From NCBI GenBank assembly GCA_050245915.1, contig JBFWWZ010000030.1:1-36900 (forward strand): a DNA stretch of 36,900 nt, written 5' to 3'. Below, piece by piece: positions 23,011-30,061 of the stretch (positions are counted from its first letter, which is position 1; the number at the start of each line of letters is the position of its first letter). The stretch is from JBDSKH01 sp050245915 (lineage in GTDB: Bacteria; Actinomycetota; Actinomycetes; Actinomycetales; Microbacteriaceae). The notes under the pieces are model-generated. The model worked only from the letters and a program-made list of their open reading frames with translations. It was not told where the DNA came from and did no database searches. A program made the translations under genes and the position numbers.

Positions 23011-23467
23011 CCTCGGGCAGCCGACCGGCGCGCCGCGGCGTCCGTGTCGCGTCGACGTGCGCGGCCGGAGTGAGCCAGAGCACGCCGTCGTGCCGGGCGA
23101 GGTTCCAGTCGTCGTGGTCGAGCCGTCGATGGCGGAACGCGCAGAGCAGTACTCCGTTCGACAGATCCGTCGCGCCGCCGTCGAGCCACGACACGAGGTG
23201 AGCGAGTTCGCACCAGGATGGCGGTGCGTTGCAGCCTGGCCAGACACAGCCCCCGTCTCCGACCGCGATCGCCCGGCGCTGCGGGGTGGTGAACAGTCGC
23301 ACCGCCCGGCCCTGGTCGAGGATCTCGCTCGGCCCGCCCAGCACGCACGGGATGATCTCGGCGTCGGAGGCCAGCCGCCGCGCTGTCGCCGCCGAGATCG
23401 GGAGGTCCACGCCGGCGATCTCGGCCGTTCCGATTCCGGTCAGCAGCGCATCGAGCCTCATGGTCAC
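23003..23467 (-). pseudogene. HNH endonuclease (DUF222-associated), C-terminal fragment
   Basis: This 154-residue frame matches only the last third of the common actinobacterial DUF222-HNH proteins, which run to about 400-500 residues. It opens inside the conserved RLDALLTGIGTAEIAG segment. The HNH region reads CVWPGCNAPPSWCELAHLVSW then NGVLLCAFRHRRLDHDDW, where Ala stands at a position usually His in the CxxHH motif. The DUF222 N-terminal domain is absent: the bases upstream encode other proteins on the same strand. It is therefore a truncated, probably inactive relic, unless the short frame starting ATG 23467 is expressed as a mini-nuclease. These genes are multicopy and recombine often, which may explain the truncation. 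Confidence 0.8.
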
Positions 23468-23534
23468 ATTCAGAACGCTTGTTCGAGGGACAGAGGGTGG
23501 CGCCGGTGCGATCGCGGCGCCACCCCCTGCACCG

Positions 23535-23726
23535 TCAGCGGCGCGTGCTCCGATGCGGACGCCTGCTGAGCGCTGCCCCGGCTCCGATCATCAGGGCGCC
23601 TCCGACGCCCACGGAGAACCACGCCCAGGAGTTCGGCTGACCGATGCTGGCACCGTACGCGCAGGCCGCGAGGCCCAGGCCGAGGGCCAGCAGCACGATC
23701 CACTGTCGGATCGGTCGCCGGCGCAT
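23535..23726 (-). CDS. Small two-helix membrane protein
   Basis: This 63-residue protein starts RRRPIRQ, then has a hydrophobic helix WIVLLALGLGLAACAYGA, a short loop with SIGQPNSWAW, a second helix FSVGVGGALMIGAGAAL and a basic tail RRPHRSTRR. The positive residues at both ends suggest that both termini are cytoplasmic. Its ATG overlaps the stop of the upstream secreted-protein gene by one base (TGATG), so translation is coupled. No family is recognised. It could anchor or export its secreted neighbour. Confidence 0.65.
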   Translation of the reverse strand: MRRRPIRQWIVLLALGLGLAACAYGASIGQPNSWAWFSVGVGGALMIGAGAALSRRPHRSTRR

Positions 23727-24223
23727 CAGCTGCGCCCCTTGTAGACGAAGGTCATCGCGTTGCTGCAGTAGCTGTTGGTGCAGGCGAAGCGCGGCGTGAC
23801 GACGGGGCCGACGAAGCTCTTCGCGTACCCCGCGTAGTTCACCTTGAACGCCTCCCCGTACGAACACAGCGGCGATATCTGGGTCGGCACGCACAGCTTG
23901 AACGTGCCAGTGGTGAGCCAGCTTGCGCCGTTGGTGCCGACCGTCACGCGGGATGTTCCCGTGTGGGTATAGACCCAACCGGCCGCGGTGCCGAGCGGAT
24001 TGGCGACCCAGGTCACGGCGCCCGTCGATGACGCCAGCTTCGTACCGTTCATGCAGATGTTGGTGCGTACCAGCAGGTTGCCGATGCCGGCGCCCGCTTC
24101 GCGGACCTCGTAGTTGTAGGTGACGGGGTTGCAGATCGTCGCGGCTTGGGCCGGTGAAGCGAGGGCGAGGGATGACGCGGTCAAGACGAGTGCCGTGGCG
24201 ACCGCGATGGGGGTTCTGCGCAA
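23726..24223 (-). CDS. Secreted six-cysteine protein, unrecognised
   Basis: This 165-residue protein has a Sec signal peptide (RRTPIAVATALVLTASSLAL, cleavage probably after SPAQA27). The mature part of about 138 residues has six cysteines (31, 57, 111, 120, 148, 153), enough for three disulfides. It is rich in Thr, Gly, Val and aromatic residues, suggesting an all-beta fold. The start is TTG 24223, supported by AAAGGAAA about 6 bases upstream; no ATG or GTG lies before the signal helix. A 16-base inverted repeat sits just upstream. It is coupled to a small membrane protein. No function is known to me; extracellular adhesin- or inhibitor-like roles are possible. Confidence 0.75.
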   Translation of the reverse strand: MRRTPIAVATALVLTASSLALASPAQAATICNPVTYNYEVREAGAGIGNLLVRTNICMNGTKLASSTGAVTWVANPLGTAAGWVYTHTGTSRVTVGTNGASWLTTGTFKLCVPTQISPLCSYGEAFKVNYAGYAKSFVGPVVTPRFACTNSYCSNAMTFVYKGRS

Positions 24224-24237
24224 CAGTGTTTCCTTTC

Positions 24238-24253
24238 GCTACTGATAAGTAGC
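24238..24253. promoter_or_regulatory. Inverted repeat upstream of the secreted-protein gene
   Basis: Perfect 6-base arms GCTACT and AGTAGC flank GATA. The repeat ends about 14 bases before TTG 24223, immediately before the AAAGGAA ribosome-binding site. It could be an operator or a 5'-leader hairpin that controls access to that site. Confidence 0.5.
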
Positions 24254-24331
24254 ACCCCGCGAGGTCACCTTGGCAGACCGGTGCCGCAAAGTCAAGCGAT
24301 CCTCAGAGGGTCTTCCGCCGCCGCGCCGTGA

Positions 24332-24337
24332 CAGGAT
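24332..24337 (+). promoter_or_regulatory. Candidate -10 box CAGGAT of 5'-3' exonuclease gene
   Basis: CAGGAT ends 6 bases before GTG 24344 and matches CANNNT. Spacing agrees with the stronger boxes in the window. Confidence 0.38.
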
Positions 24338-24343
24338 GCCAGC

Positions 24344-25264
24344 GTGACCTCCGACCTCCCCCGCCGCATGCTGCTCGACACCGCCGGCGTGTACTTCCGC
24401 GCGTTCTACAGCGTCCCCGACACGGTGGTCGCCCCCGACGGCACCCCGGTCAACGCGGCCCGCGGCACCCTCGACGCGATCGCCCGCCTGGTGACCGAGT
24501 TCGGGCCGGCGGAGCTCGTGGCCTGCTGGGACGACGACTGGCGACCACAGTGGCGCGTCGACCTGATCCCCTCGTACAAGACGCACCGCGTCGCGGAGGT
24601 CGTGGTGGCGGGATCGGACGTCGAGGTCGTCCCGGATCCGCTCACGGTGCAGGTGCCGATCATCCGCGAGGCGCTCACTCTGCTCGGGATCCCGGTCGTC
24701 GGAGCGGCCGACCACGAGGCGGACGACGTGATCGGCACGCTCGCGACGACGGGCGAGCACGTGGATGTCGTCACGGGTGACCGCGACCTGTTCCAGCTGA
24801 TCGACGACAGCCGCGACGTGCGCGTGATCTACACGGGCCGCGGCATGTCGAACCTCGAAATCCTCACCGACGACGCGCTGGTCGCCAAGTACGGCGTCCG
24901 CCCCGGTCAGTACGCCGACTTCGCGGCGATGCGGGGTGACGCCTCCGACGGCCTGCCGGGTGTCGCGGGCATCGGCGAGAAGACCGCCGCCGCCCTGCTG
25001 GCTCAGTACGGCGATCTGCAGGGCATCGTCGCCGCGGCGACCGACCCCGCCAGCCCCATGACGGCGACACAACGTGCACGGTTCGAGGCGGCCGCCGGCT
25101 ACCTCGCCGTGGCCCCTCAGGTGGTCGAGGTGGTCCGCACGCTCGACCTGCCCGCCGTCGACGCCCGCATCGAGGTGCCGGACCCCGCTGCCGCCGCCGC
25201 GTTCGCGGAGAGGTGGGGACTGGCATCCTCGATGGAGCGTGCGATCGCCGCCCTTACGCCTTGA
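24344..25264 (+). CDS. 5'-3' exonuclease (stand-alone Pol I-like FEN domain)
   Basis: This 306-residue protein corresponds to the 5' nuclease domain of DNA polymerase I without the polymerase. Acidic metal-binding clusters are visible in LLDTAGVYFRAF, VACWDDDWRPQWR, DHEADDVIGTLA and VVTGDRDLFQLID. AAMRGDASDGLPGVAGIGEKTA is the helix-hairpin-helix DNA-binding motif. It should process flaps or RNA primers. Such stand-alone genes are common in actinobacteria beside a separate polA. The 3' end overlaps the convergent ABC permease gene by 11 bases. Confidence 0.94.
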   Translation: MTSDLPRRMLLDTAGVYFRAFYSVPDTVVAPDGTPVNAARGTLDAIARLVTEFGPAELVACWDDDWRPQWRVDLIPSYKTHRVAEVVVAGSDVEVVPDPLTVQVPIIREALTLLGIPVVGAADHEADDVIGTLATTGEHVDVVTGDRDLFQLIDDSRDVRVIYTGRGMSNLEILTDDALVAKYGVRPGQYADFAAMRGDASDGLPGVAGIGEKTAAALLAQYGDLQGIVAAATDPASPMTATQRARFEAAAGYLAVAPQVVEVVRTLDLPAVDARIEVPDPAAAAAFAERWGLASSMERAIAALTP

Positions 25265-26075
25265 CCGACTTGCGGTTGTAGATGGCCCTCGCCCACACGT
25301 AGCCGCCGAGGGCGATGACCCCGCACCAGGCGAGCGCGATCCACCCCTGAGCTCCGATCGGGGTTCCGAGCAGCAGGCCGCGGATCGTCTCGATGATCGG
25401 CGTGAACGGCTGGTACTGCGCGAACACCTGCAGCCATTCCGGCATCGAGGCGGTCGGCACGAACCCGCTGCCGAGCATCGGCAAGAATGTCAGGATGAGC
25501 GGCAGGTTGCTCGCCGTCTCCACCGATTTCGCCTGCATGCCCATCCCGACGCCGAGCCAGTTGAGCGCGAACGCCAGCACCGCGATGAAGCCGGCGGCGA
25601 GCAGCCACTCGACGGGCCCGGTGGTGGACCGGAAACCGGCGAGCAGTGCCACCCCGAGCACCAGCGCGACGGCGATGAGTCCGACGATCGCGTTGCCGAG
25701 CACATGCCCGGCGAGCACCGCGGCTCGCGAGATCGCCATGGAGCGGAATCGCGCCGTGATGCCTTCGATCATGTCCATCGACACCGTGATCGCGGCGCCG
25801 CTGGCGCTGCCCGCGACCGTCATGGCCAGGATGCCGGGGACGACATACGCGAGGTACGCCGCCTTGCCCGCCCCGGCATCCACGCCTGGAAGGCCGGCGC
25901 CGAGGGTGCCGCCGAACACGAACACGAAGAGCAGCAGGAAGACGATCGGGCCGCCGATGGTGAACGCCGACAGTCCGGGGTAGCGGACCATGTGCAGCAG
26001 GGTGCGCCGCAGCATCGTGACCGAGTCGGCGATGACGTGCGAACCCGTGGCGACGGGTGCGGGGATGGTGGTCAT
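25254..26075 (-). CDS. ABC-2 type transporter permease (DrrB-like)
   Basis: This 273-residue membrane protein has about six hydrophobic segments (for example LSAFTIGGPIVFLLLFVFVFGG and LLAGFRSTTGPVEWLLAAGF). It has the ABC-2 export signature region near FRSMAISRAAVLAGHVLGN and ends with FTPIIETIRGLLLG. With the neighbouring ATPase it would export a hydrophobic drug or lipid-like compound. The ATG overlaps the ATPase stop (ATGA). It is the last gene of the regulator, DUF4097, ATPase, permease unit. Confidence 0.93.
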   Translation of the reverse strand: MTTIPAPVATGSHVIADSVTMLRRTLLHMVRYPGLSAFTIGGPIVFLLLFVFVFGGTLGAGLPGVDAGAGKAAYLAYVVPGILAMTVAGSASGAAITVSMDMIEGITARFRSMAISRAAVLAGHVLGNAIVGLIAVALVLGVALLAGFRSTTGPVEWLLAAGFIAVLAFALNWLGVGMGMQAKSVETASNLPLILTFLPMLGSGFVPTASMPEWLQVFAQYQPFTPIIETIRGLLLGTPIGAQGWIALAWCGVIALGGYVWARAIYNRKSVKA

Positions 26076-27022
26076 GAGTCGGTTCCCTTCGGGACGGTGG
26101 TGCCCTCACCCGTCAGCGCGAAGAACACGTCGTCGAGATCGGGGGTGTGGATACTGAGGTCGTCGACCTGCAGGCGCGCCCTGTCGAGGCGGTCGAGCAC
26201 CGCGCGCAGGGAGCGGACGTCTCCGTCGCTCGGGACCTCGAGGGTGAACGCCTCGTCGTCCCGCTGGCCGCCGTCGAGCACGGCGGCCGCGGCGTCGAGG
26301 GCGGCGCCGTCTGCGAACTGCAGCCGGATGTGCCCGCCGGGCACGAGGCGTTTCAACTCGGCCGGGGTGCCTTCGGCGACGATCCGCCCGCGATCGAGCA
26401 CCGCGACGCGGTCGGCAAGTTCGTCGGCCTCGTCGAGGTACTGGGTGGTGAGGAAGATCGTGGTGCCCTGGGCGACCAGGCCGCGGATGATCTGCCACAT
26501 CGAGTGCCTGCTGCGCGGGTCGAGCCCGGTGGTCGGCTCGTCGAGGAAGATGATGCGCGGGGCGTCGATCAGGGTCATCGCGAGATCGAGCCGCCGCTTC
26601 ATGCCTCCGGAGTACGTGGCCAGCGGCTTCTTCGCGGCTTCGACGAGGTCGAACTGGGCGAGCAGTTCGTCGACCCGGCGCCGGGCCTCCCGGCTGCCGA
26701 GGTGGCGCAGTCGCGCCATCAGCATCAGGTTCTCGTCGCCGTTGAGGATCCCGTCGACCGCGGCGAACTGCCCGGTGAGCCCGATCTGACCCCGGACGGC
26801 GTCGGCGCCGCGCACCACATCGTGGCCCGCGACCTCGGCGGTGCCGCCGTCGGGACGGACGAGCGTCGACAGGATGTTGACGATGGTCGTCTTGCCCGCC
26901 CCGTTCGGTCCGAGCAGCGCGAACACGCTTCCGGCCGGGACGGTCAGATCCACCCCGTCGAGCACGGTCTTCTTGCCGTACGACTTGCGCAAGTCGTTGA
27001 CCTTGATAGCGGGGGCGGTCAT
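26072..27022 (-). CDS. ABC transporter ATP-binding protein (DrrA-like)
   Basis: This 316-residue ATPase has Walker A GPNGAGKTT (Lys44), a Q-loop near IGLTGQFAAVDGIL, the signature YSGGMKRRLDLA, Walker B IIFLDEPTTGLDPRSR and the H-loop region TTQYLDEADELADRVAV. The C-terminal extension after residue 225 (GGHIRLQFADG, DDLSIHTPDLDDVFFALTG) is typical of daunorubicin-resistance type exporters. ATG 27022 is chosen because it overlaps the DUF4097 stop; the longer upstream frame lies within that gene. Confidence 0.95.
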   Translation of the reverse strand: MTAPAIKVNDLRKSYGKKTVLDGVDLTVPAGSVFALLGPNGAGKTTIVNILSTLVRPDGGTAEVAGHDVVRGADAVRGQIGLTGQFAAVDGILNGDENLMLMARLRHLGSREARRRVDELLAQFDLVEAAKKPLATYSGGMKRRLDLAMTLIDAPRIIFLDEPTTGLDPRSRHSMWQIIRGLVAQGTTIFLTTQYLDEADELADRVAVLDRGRIVAEGTPAELKRLVPGGHIRLQFADGAALDAAAAVLDGGQRDDEAFTLEVPSDGDVRSLRAVLDRLDRARLQVDDLSIHTPDLDDVFFALTGEGTTVPKGTDS

Positions 27023-27876
27023 GAGGTCTGTCCTTTCGGGGAACGCGTGATGGTGATGTCGCCGTAGGTGGTGCGGGCACGCACCGCGACGGAGTCGTCG
27101 GACTCGCCCGGTGCGGCCGCGCCCTCGAGCTGGTTGCGCACCCGGCCGTCGCGCGAGGAGGCGTCGAGCCACACCGCTACGCCGGGGGCGACGCCGATGT
27201 CGATCTGGCCGTAACCGCTGTCGACCTGCACCGAGCCGCTCGAGACCTCGCCCAGGCGGATGGAGCCGTACGCGGTCTTGGCGGTGACCCCGCCTCTGGC
27301 GCGCCCGATCTCGAGCTCGCCGTACGACAGCTTCGCCTCCAGGTCGCCGCCGACCTCGTCGACGGTGATCTCGCCGTGGGACGACTTGAGGCTGGCGTCG
27401 CCGCCGATGGCGCCGATCCGCATCCTGCCGTGATCGGCGGTCAGCTCGGCCGAACCGGTTGCCGACCCGATCTCGATGTTTCCGTGCCCGGCCCGGGCCC
27501 AGAGGTCACCGACCGTGTCGAGCTCGATGCTGCCGAGCGACCCTTTCACCCGGGTCGCGCCGAGCCGGCCGGTCGTGGTGACCCTCCCGCCGACGTCGGC
27601 GGTCAGGCGTGACCCGGACGGGACCTCGATCACGATGTCGATCGACTCGTTCGGCCCGATGATGCTGAACCGCGGTCTCGGACCCTGCACGACGAGACGT
27701 CCGCCGCTGAGTTCGACGCGGGTCTGCTCCGCAGCGCGTCGGTCGGCGCTCGAGGTTTCGCGCGTCGGCGTGACCGTGACGACGCTGTCGCCGCGGTCCG
27801 ACGCGGCGACGGTCAGCCGGCCGTAGGAGATCTCGACCGAGACGTCGATCGGATCGGGGGTGGGAAATGTGGGCAT
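27019..27876 (-). CDS. DUF4097 beta-strand repeat protein
   Basis: This 285-residue protein consists mainly of short beta-strand repeats with the patterns SxG.I.(I/L).xxGD and AxLSYGELEIG, AKTAYGSIRLG, VDSGYGQIDIG and ARTTYGDITIT, forming a right-handed beta-helix or solenoid. There is no signal peptide or membrane helix, so it is cytoplasmic. The DUF4097 family often sits with PspC-like or ABC export genes and has no proven activity. AAAGGGAGG precedes the ATG by about 6 bases. It lies between the regulator and ATPase genes, with a 54-base gap on the regulator side and overlap on the other. A sensory or regulatory role for the exporter is possible. Confidence 0.88.
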   Translation of the reverse strand: MPTFPTPDPIDVSVEISYGRLTVAASDRGDSVVTVTPTRETSSADRRAAEQTRVELSGGRLVVQGPRPRFSIIGPNESIDIVIEVPSGSRLTADVGGRVTTTGRLGATRVKGSLGSIELDTVGDLWARAGHGNIEIGSATGSAELTADHGRMRIGAIGGDASLKSSHGEITVDEVGGDLEAKLSYGELEIGRARGGVTAKTAYGSIRLGEVSSGSVQVDSGYGQIDIGVAPGVAVWLDASSRDGRVRNQLEGAAAPGESDDSVAVRARTTYGDITITRSPKGQTS

Positions 27877-27930
27877 GCTGGCGCCTCCCTTTCTGTGGGC
27901 GTGTAGTGGATGCGGTGGCGAGCGGAGCGG

Positions 27931-28419
27931 CTAGCGCACCCATCCGGCGAAACTGTCTCCGGTGCGCAGGGTGCGCTGTGCCACCCTGCGGTTCTTGGGC
28001 TGGAGGGCGGCGGCGACCGCCCGCACCAGCCAGGTGTTGACCGACAACCCGTCGGCCGCGGCCGCCTCGTCGACGCGCGCCTTGAGCGCGTCGGGCAGGC
28101 GGAGCGTGGTGCGCGAGGTGCTCGCGTCGTCGAGGTCGACGTCGGGAGTCGGGGTCTCGTCGCCGTCGGCCTCCGCGTGGGCGGGGGTGACGACGAATTC
28201 GATCTCGCGTCCGCGCAGACGCACGTCGACAGCACCGGGGGCGAGGTCGCGCGTGATCTCCCCCGCGGCGGCGGACAGGGCGTCGAGCAGCACGAGCCTG
28301 GTCGCCGAGTCCAGCCCGGCGGCGAGCCGCTCGGCCACCGCGCGGGTCTCGTCGCTGCCGTTCTCTGCGGCGCTCAGCAGCTGGCGCTGCAGGTCGCCGA
28401 CGTACTCTCCGAGGTCCAT
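27931..28419 (-). CDS. Ribbon-helix-helix (HicB/Arc-like) transcriptional regulator
   Basis: This 162-residue protein has a C-terminal RHH DNA-binding domain (103-140: RTTLRLPDALKARVDEAA, then GLSVNTWLVRAVAAAL). The strand RTTLRLP would enter the major groove. Residues 1-80 form a helical and beta domain (LAAGLDSATRLVLLDALSA, VDVRLRGREIEFVVTPA), joined by an acidic linker. It is annotated in relatives as a HicB-like antitoxin, but no toxin gene is adjacent. Its neighbours are a DUF4097 protein and an exporter. The start codon touches the first of six TGACACCA sites, so autorepression of the operon is strongly suggested by the sequence. The ligand or releasing signal is unknown. Confidence 0.85.
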   Translation of the reverse strand: MDLGEYVGDLQRQLLSAAENGSDETRAVAERLAAGLDSATRLVLLDALSAAAGEITRDLAPGAVDVRLRGREIEFVVTPAHAEADGDETPTPDVDLDDASTSRTTLRLPDALKARVDEAAAADGLSVNTWLVRAVAAALQPKNRRVAQRTLRTGDSFAGWVR

Positions 28420-28500
28420 GACACCATCATGACACCATCATGGTGTCACGTCAAGCGATCGTGGTGTCAGCATGGTGTCAGGCGTGATTCCCAGACACCA
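28419..28500. repeat. Array of six TGACACCA sites in one helical phase (candidate operator)
   Basis: TGACACCA occurs forward at 28419 and 28430, and inverted (TGGTGTCA) at 28441, 28462 and 28473. A one-mismatch copy AGACACCA lies at 28493. The start-to-start offsets 0, 11, 22, 43, 54 and 74 are all close to whole multiples of 10.5 bp, so all copies face one side of the helix. The array fills the divergent region between the RHH gene and the gene at 28517 and overlaps the predicted promoter of the RHH gene. Confidence 0.9.
28426..28454 (-). promoter_or_regulatory. Predicted promoter of the RHH-DUF4097-ABC operon
   Basis: On the minus strand a -35 TTGACG (28449-28454) is followed after 17 bases by CATGAT (28426-28431). 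CATGAT ends 6 bases before ATG 28419. Three TGACACCA sites lie within or touch this promoter, so a bound RHH protein would block polymerase. Confidence 0.6.
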
Positions 28501-28504
28501 GGCA

Positions 28505-28510
28505 TAGCGT
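28505..28510 (+). promoter_or_regulatory. -10 box TAGCGT of PGPGW-type gene
   Basis: TAGCGT ends 6 bases before ATG 28517. The sixth TGACACCA-like site lies 4 bases upstream, so the RHH protein may also affect this gene. Confidence 0.58.
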
Positions 28511-28516
28511 GAGCGC

Positions 28517-28870
28517 ATGAGCGAGTCCTCCCCCGCATCCACCGCAGGTCGTCTCGTCGGCTCGGCCCTGGCATCCGGGCGTGCCGCCGCGGGTGCAACC
28601 CGCCGAGCGATCAAGACGAACCCGGCCGCCGACAAGGCCTACCGCACCGGCGTCGGCGTCGTCGGAGGCGCGACCGTCGCGCTCGGTCTGGCGCTCATCC
28701 CGCTTCCCGGACCCGGGTCGCTCGTGGCGCTCGGCGGGCTCGCGATGCTCGGCACCGAATTCGAGGGCGCCCGCAAGGTCAACGAGAAGGCGACGAAGGT
28801 CGCCAAGAGGGCGGCCGCCGCCGTGAAAAGCCGGCGTCAGGCGCCGTCGACCTCGACCGCCGCGAGCTGA
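28517..28870 (+). CDS. TIGR02611/PGPGW-type small membrane protein
   Basis: This 117-residue protein has an Ala-rich basic N-terminus, then hydrophobic GVGVVGGATVALGLALIPLPGPGSLVALGGLAML. The central PLPGPG turn between two membrane helices identifies the PGPGW-like actinobacterial family. A Lys/Ala-rich C-terminus (KVNEKATKVAKRAAAAVKSRR) follows. Function is unknown. The leaderless start lies beside the RHH operator array. Its last 34 bases overlap the 3' end of rlmN. Confidence 0.8.
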   Translation: MSESSPASTAGRLVGSALASGRAAAGATRRAIKTNPAADKAYRTGVGVVGGATVALGLALIPLPGPGSLVALGGLAMLGTEFEGARKVNEKATKVAKRAAAAVKSRRQAPSTSTAAS

Positions 28871-30039
28871 CCGCAGGCTCCGTCGATCTCTTTGCCGCGC
28901 GTGTCGCGCAGCGTGGTCGGGATGCCGGCGGCGTTCAGGCGACGGACGAACTCGTCCTGCACGGCGGACTCCGACGACGTCCAGATCGAGCCGGGCGTCG
29001 GATTGAGCGGGATCGGGTTCACGTGCACCCAGCCGCGGCCACGGGCGTTCAGCTTCTCGGCGAGCAGGTCGGCGCGCCAGCCGTGGTCGTTCATGTCCTT
29101 GATGAGCGCGTACTCGATCGAGACCCGCCGCCCGGTGGACTCGAAGTAGGCGCGCGCAGCATCCAGCACCTCGTCGACCTTCCAGCGGGAGTTGACCGGG
29201 ATCAGCTCGTCACGCAGCTCGTCGTCGGGCGCGTGCAGCGAGAGCGCGAATGTCAGCGGCAGGTCTTCGGCGGCGAGCTTGCCGATCGCGGGAGCGAGCC
29301 CGACCGTCGACACCGTGATCTGGCGGGCGCTCATCCCGAGGCCGTCGGGAGCCTTCGCCACGAGCACCCGGATGGCGTGCATCAGCCGGGAGTAGTTCGC
29401 GAGCGGCTCCCCCATGCCCATGAAGACGATGTTGCTCACGCGCTCGGGCGTCGTCTCACCCCGGCGCTTGCCGCCCAGGCCGCCCTCATCCAGGACGCGG
29501 TTCGCGCGGACCACCTGCTCCACGATCTCCGCCGCCGACAGGTTGCGGGTCAGCCCCGCCTGGCCGGTGGCGCAGAACGGGCAGTTCATGCCGCATCCCG
29601 CCTGCGACGAGATGCAGAGCGTGATGCGTCCGGGGTAGCGCATGAGCACTGATTCCACGAGCGCGCCGTCGTGCAGCTTCCAGAGGAACTTGATCGTGTC
29701 GCCGCGGTCGGTCTCGAGCCGGCGCAGCTCGGTGAGGAGCGGCGGCAGCAGACCGCCCACCAGTTCGGCGCGACCGGCGGCGGGCAGGTCGGTCATCTCC
29801 GCCGGGTCGGAGGTGTGATGCACGAAGTAGTGGGTCGCGAGCTGCTTCGCCCGGAAGGACGGCAGGCCGAGCTCGGCGGCCTTCGCGGCGCGCTGCTCAG
29901 GCGTCAGATCGGCCAGGTGCTCGGGCGGCTTGCCGCGCTTGGGACTCGCAAACTGCAGCAGCGGCCGGCCCGCGGCATCCAGTTTCTGCGACCAGCCCTC
30001 TGTCTTCGGGCGCACCTGGCGCACTGGCGAGTCGGTCAC
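28837..30039 (-). CDS. rlmN: 23S rRNA (adenine2503-C2)-methyltransferase / tRNA A37 methyltransferase
   Basis: This 400-residue radical-SAM enzyme methylates C2 of A2503 in 23S rRNA and of A37 in some tRNAs. The iron-sulfur cluster motif Cx3Cx2C is Cys149, Cys153 and Cys156 in GCGMNCPFCATG. The two catalytic cysteines are placed as in the E. coli protein, at Cys142 (TLCISSQ) and Cys389 (IDGACGQLA). Length is normal. GTG 30039 is the start: TACCCT lies 6 bases upstream, within a palindrome shared with the divergent DUF1697 gene. Confidence 0.96.
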   Translation of the reverse strand: MTDSPVRQVRPKTEGWSQKLDAAGRPLLQFASPKRGKPPEHLADLTPEQRAAKAAELGLPSFRAKQLATHYFVHHTSDPAEMTDLPAAGRAELVGGLLPPLLTELRRLETDRGDTIKFLWKLHDGALVESVLMRYPGRITLCISSQAGCGMNCPFCATGQAGLTRNLSAAEIVEQVVRANRVLDEGGLGGKRRGETTPERVSNIVFMGMGEPLANYSRLMHAIRVLVAKAPDGLGMSARQITVSTVGLAPAIGKLAAEDLPLTFALSLHAPDDELRDELIPVNSRWKVDEVLDAARAYFESTGRRVSIEYALIKDMNDHGWRADLLAEKLNARGRGWVHVNPIPLNPTPGSIWTSSESAVQDEFVRRLNAAGIPTTLRDTRGKEIDGACGQLAAVEVDGA

Positions 30040-30045
30040 CGGTCA

Positions 30046-30055
30046 AGGGTACCCT
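30046..30055. promoter_or_regulatory. Palindromic overlapping -10 boxes for rlmN and the DUF1697 gene
   Basis: AGGGTACCCT is a perfect palindrome. Read on either strand it gives TACCCT (plus 30050-30055, minus 30046-30051), each ending exactly 6 bases before a start codon (ATG 30062 on plus, GTG 30039 on minus). The two -10 boxes share the central TA. Confidence 0.65.
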
Positions 30056-30061
30056 CGCGGC

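Noticed and set aside
24224..24343. Riboswitch or structured leader before the secreted-protein gene
   Set aside because: Only a 6-base-arm hairpin is visible, without any conserved aptamer core that I recognise.
27931..28419. HicBA toxin-antitoxin pair
   Set aside because: Only the HicB-like RHH protein is present. No HicA-sized toxin frame lies on either side.
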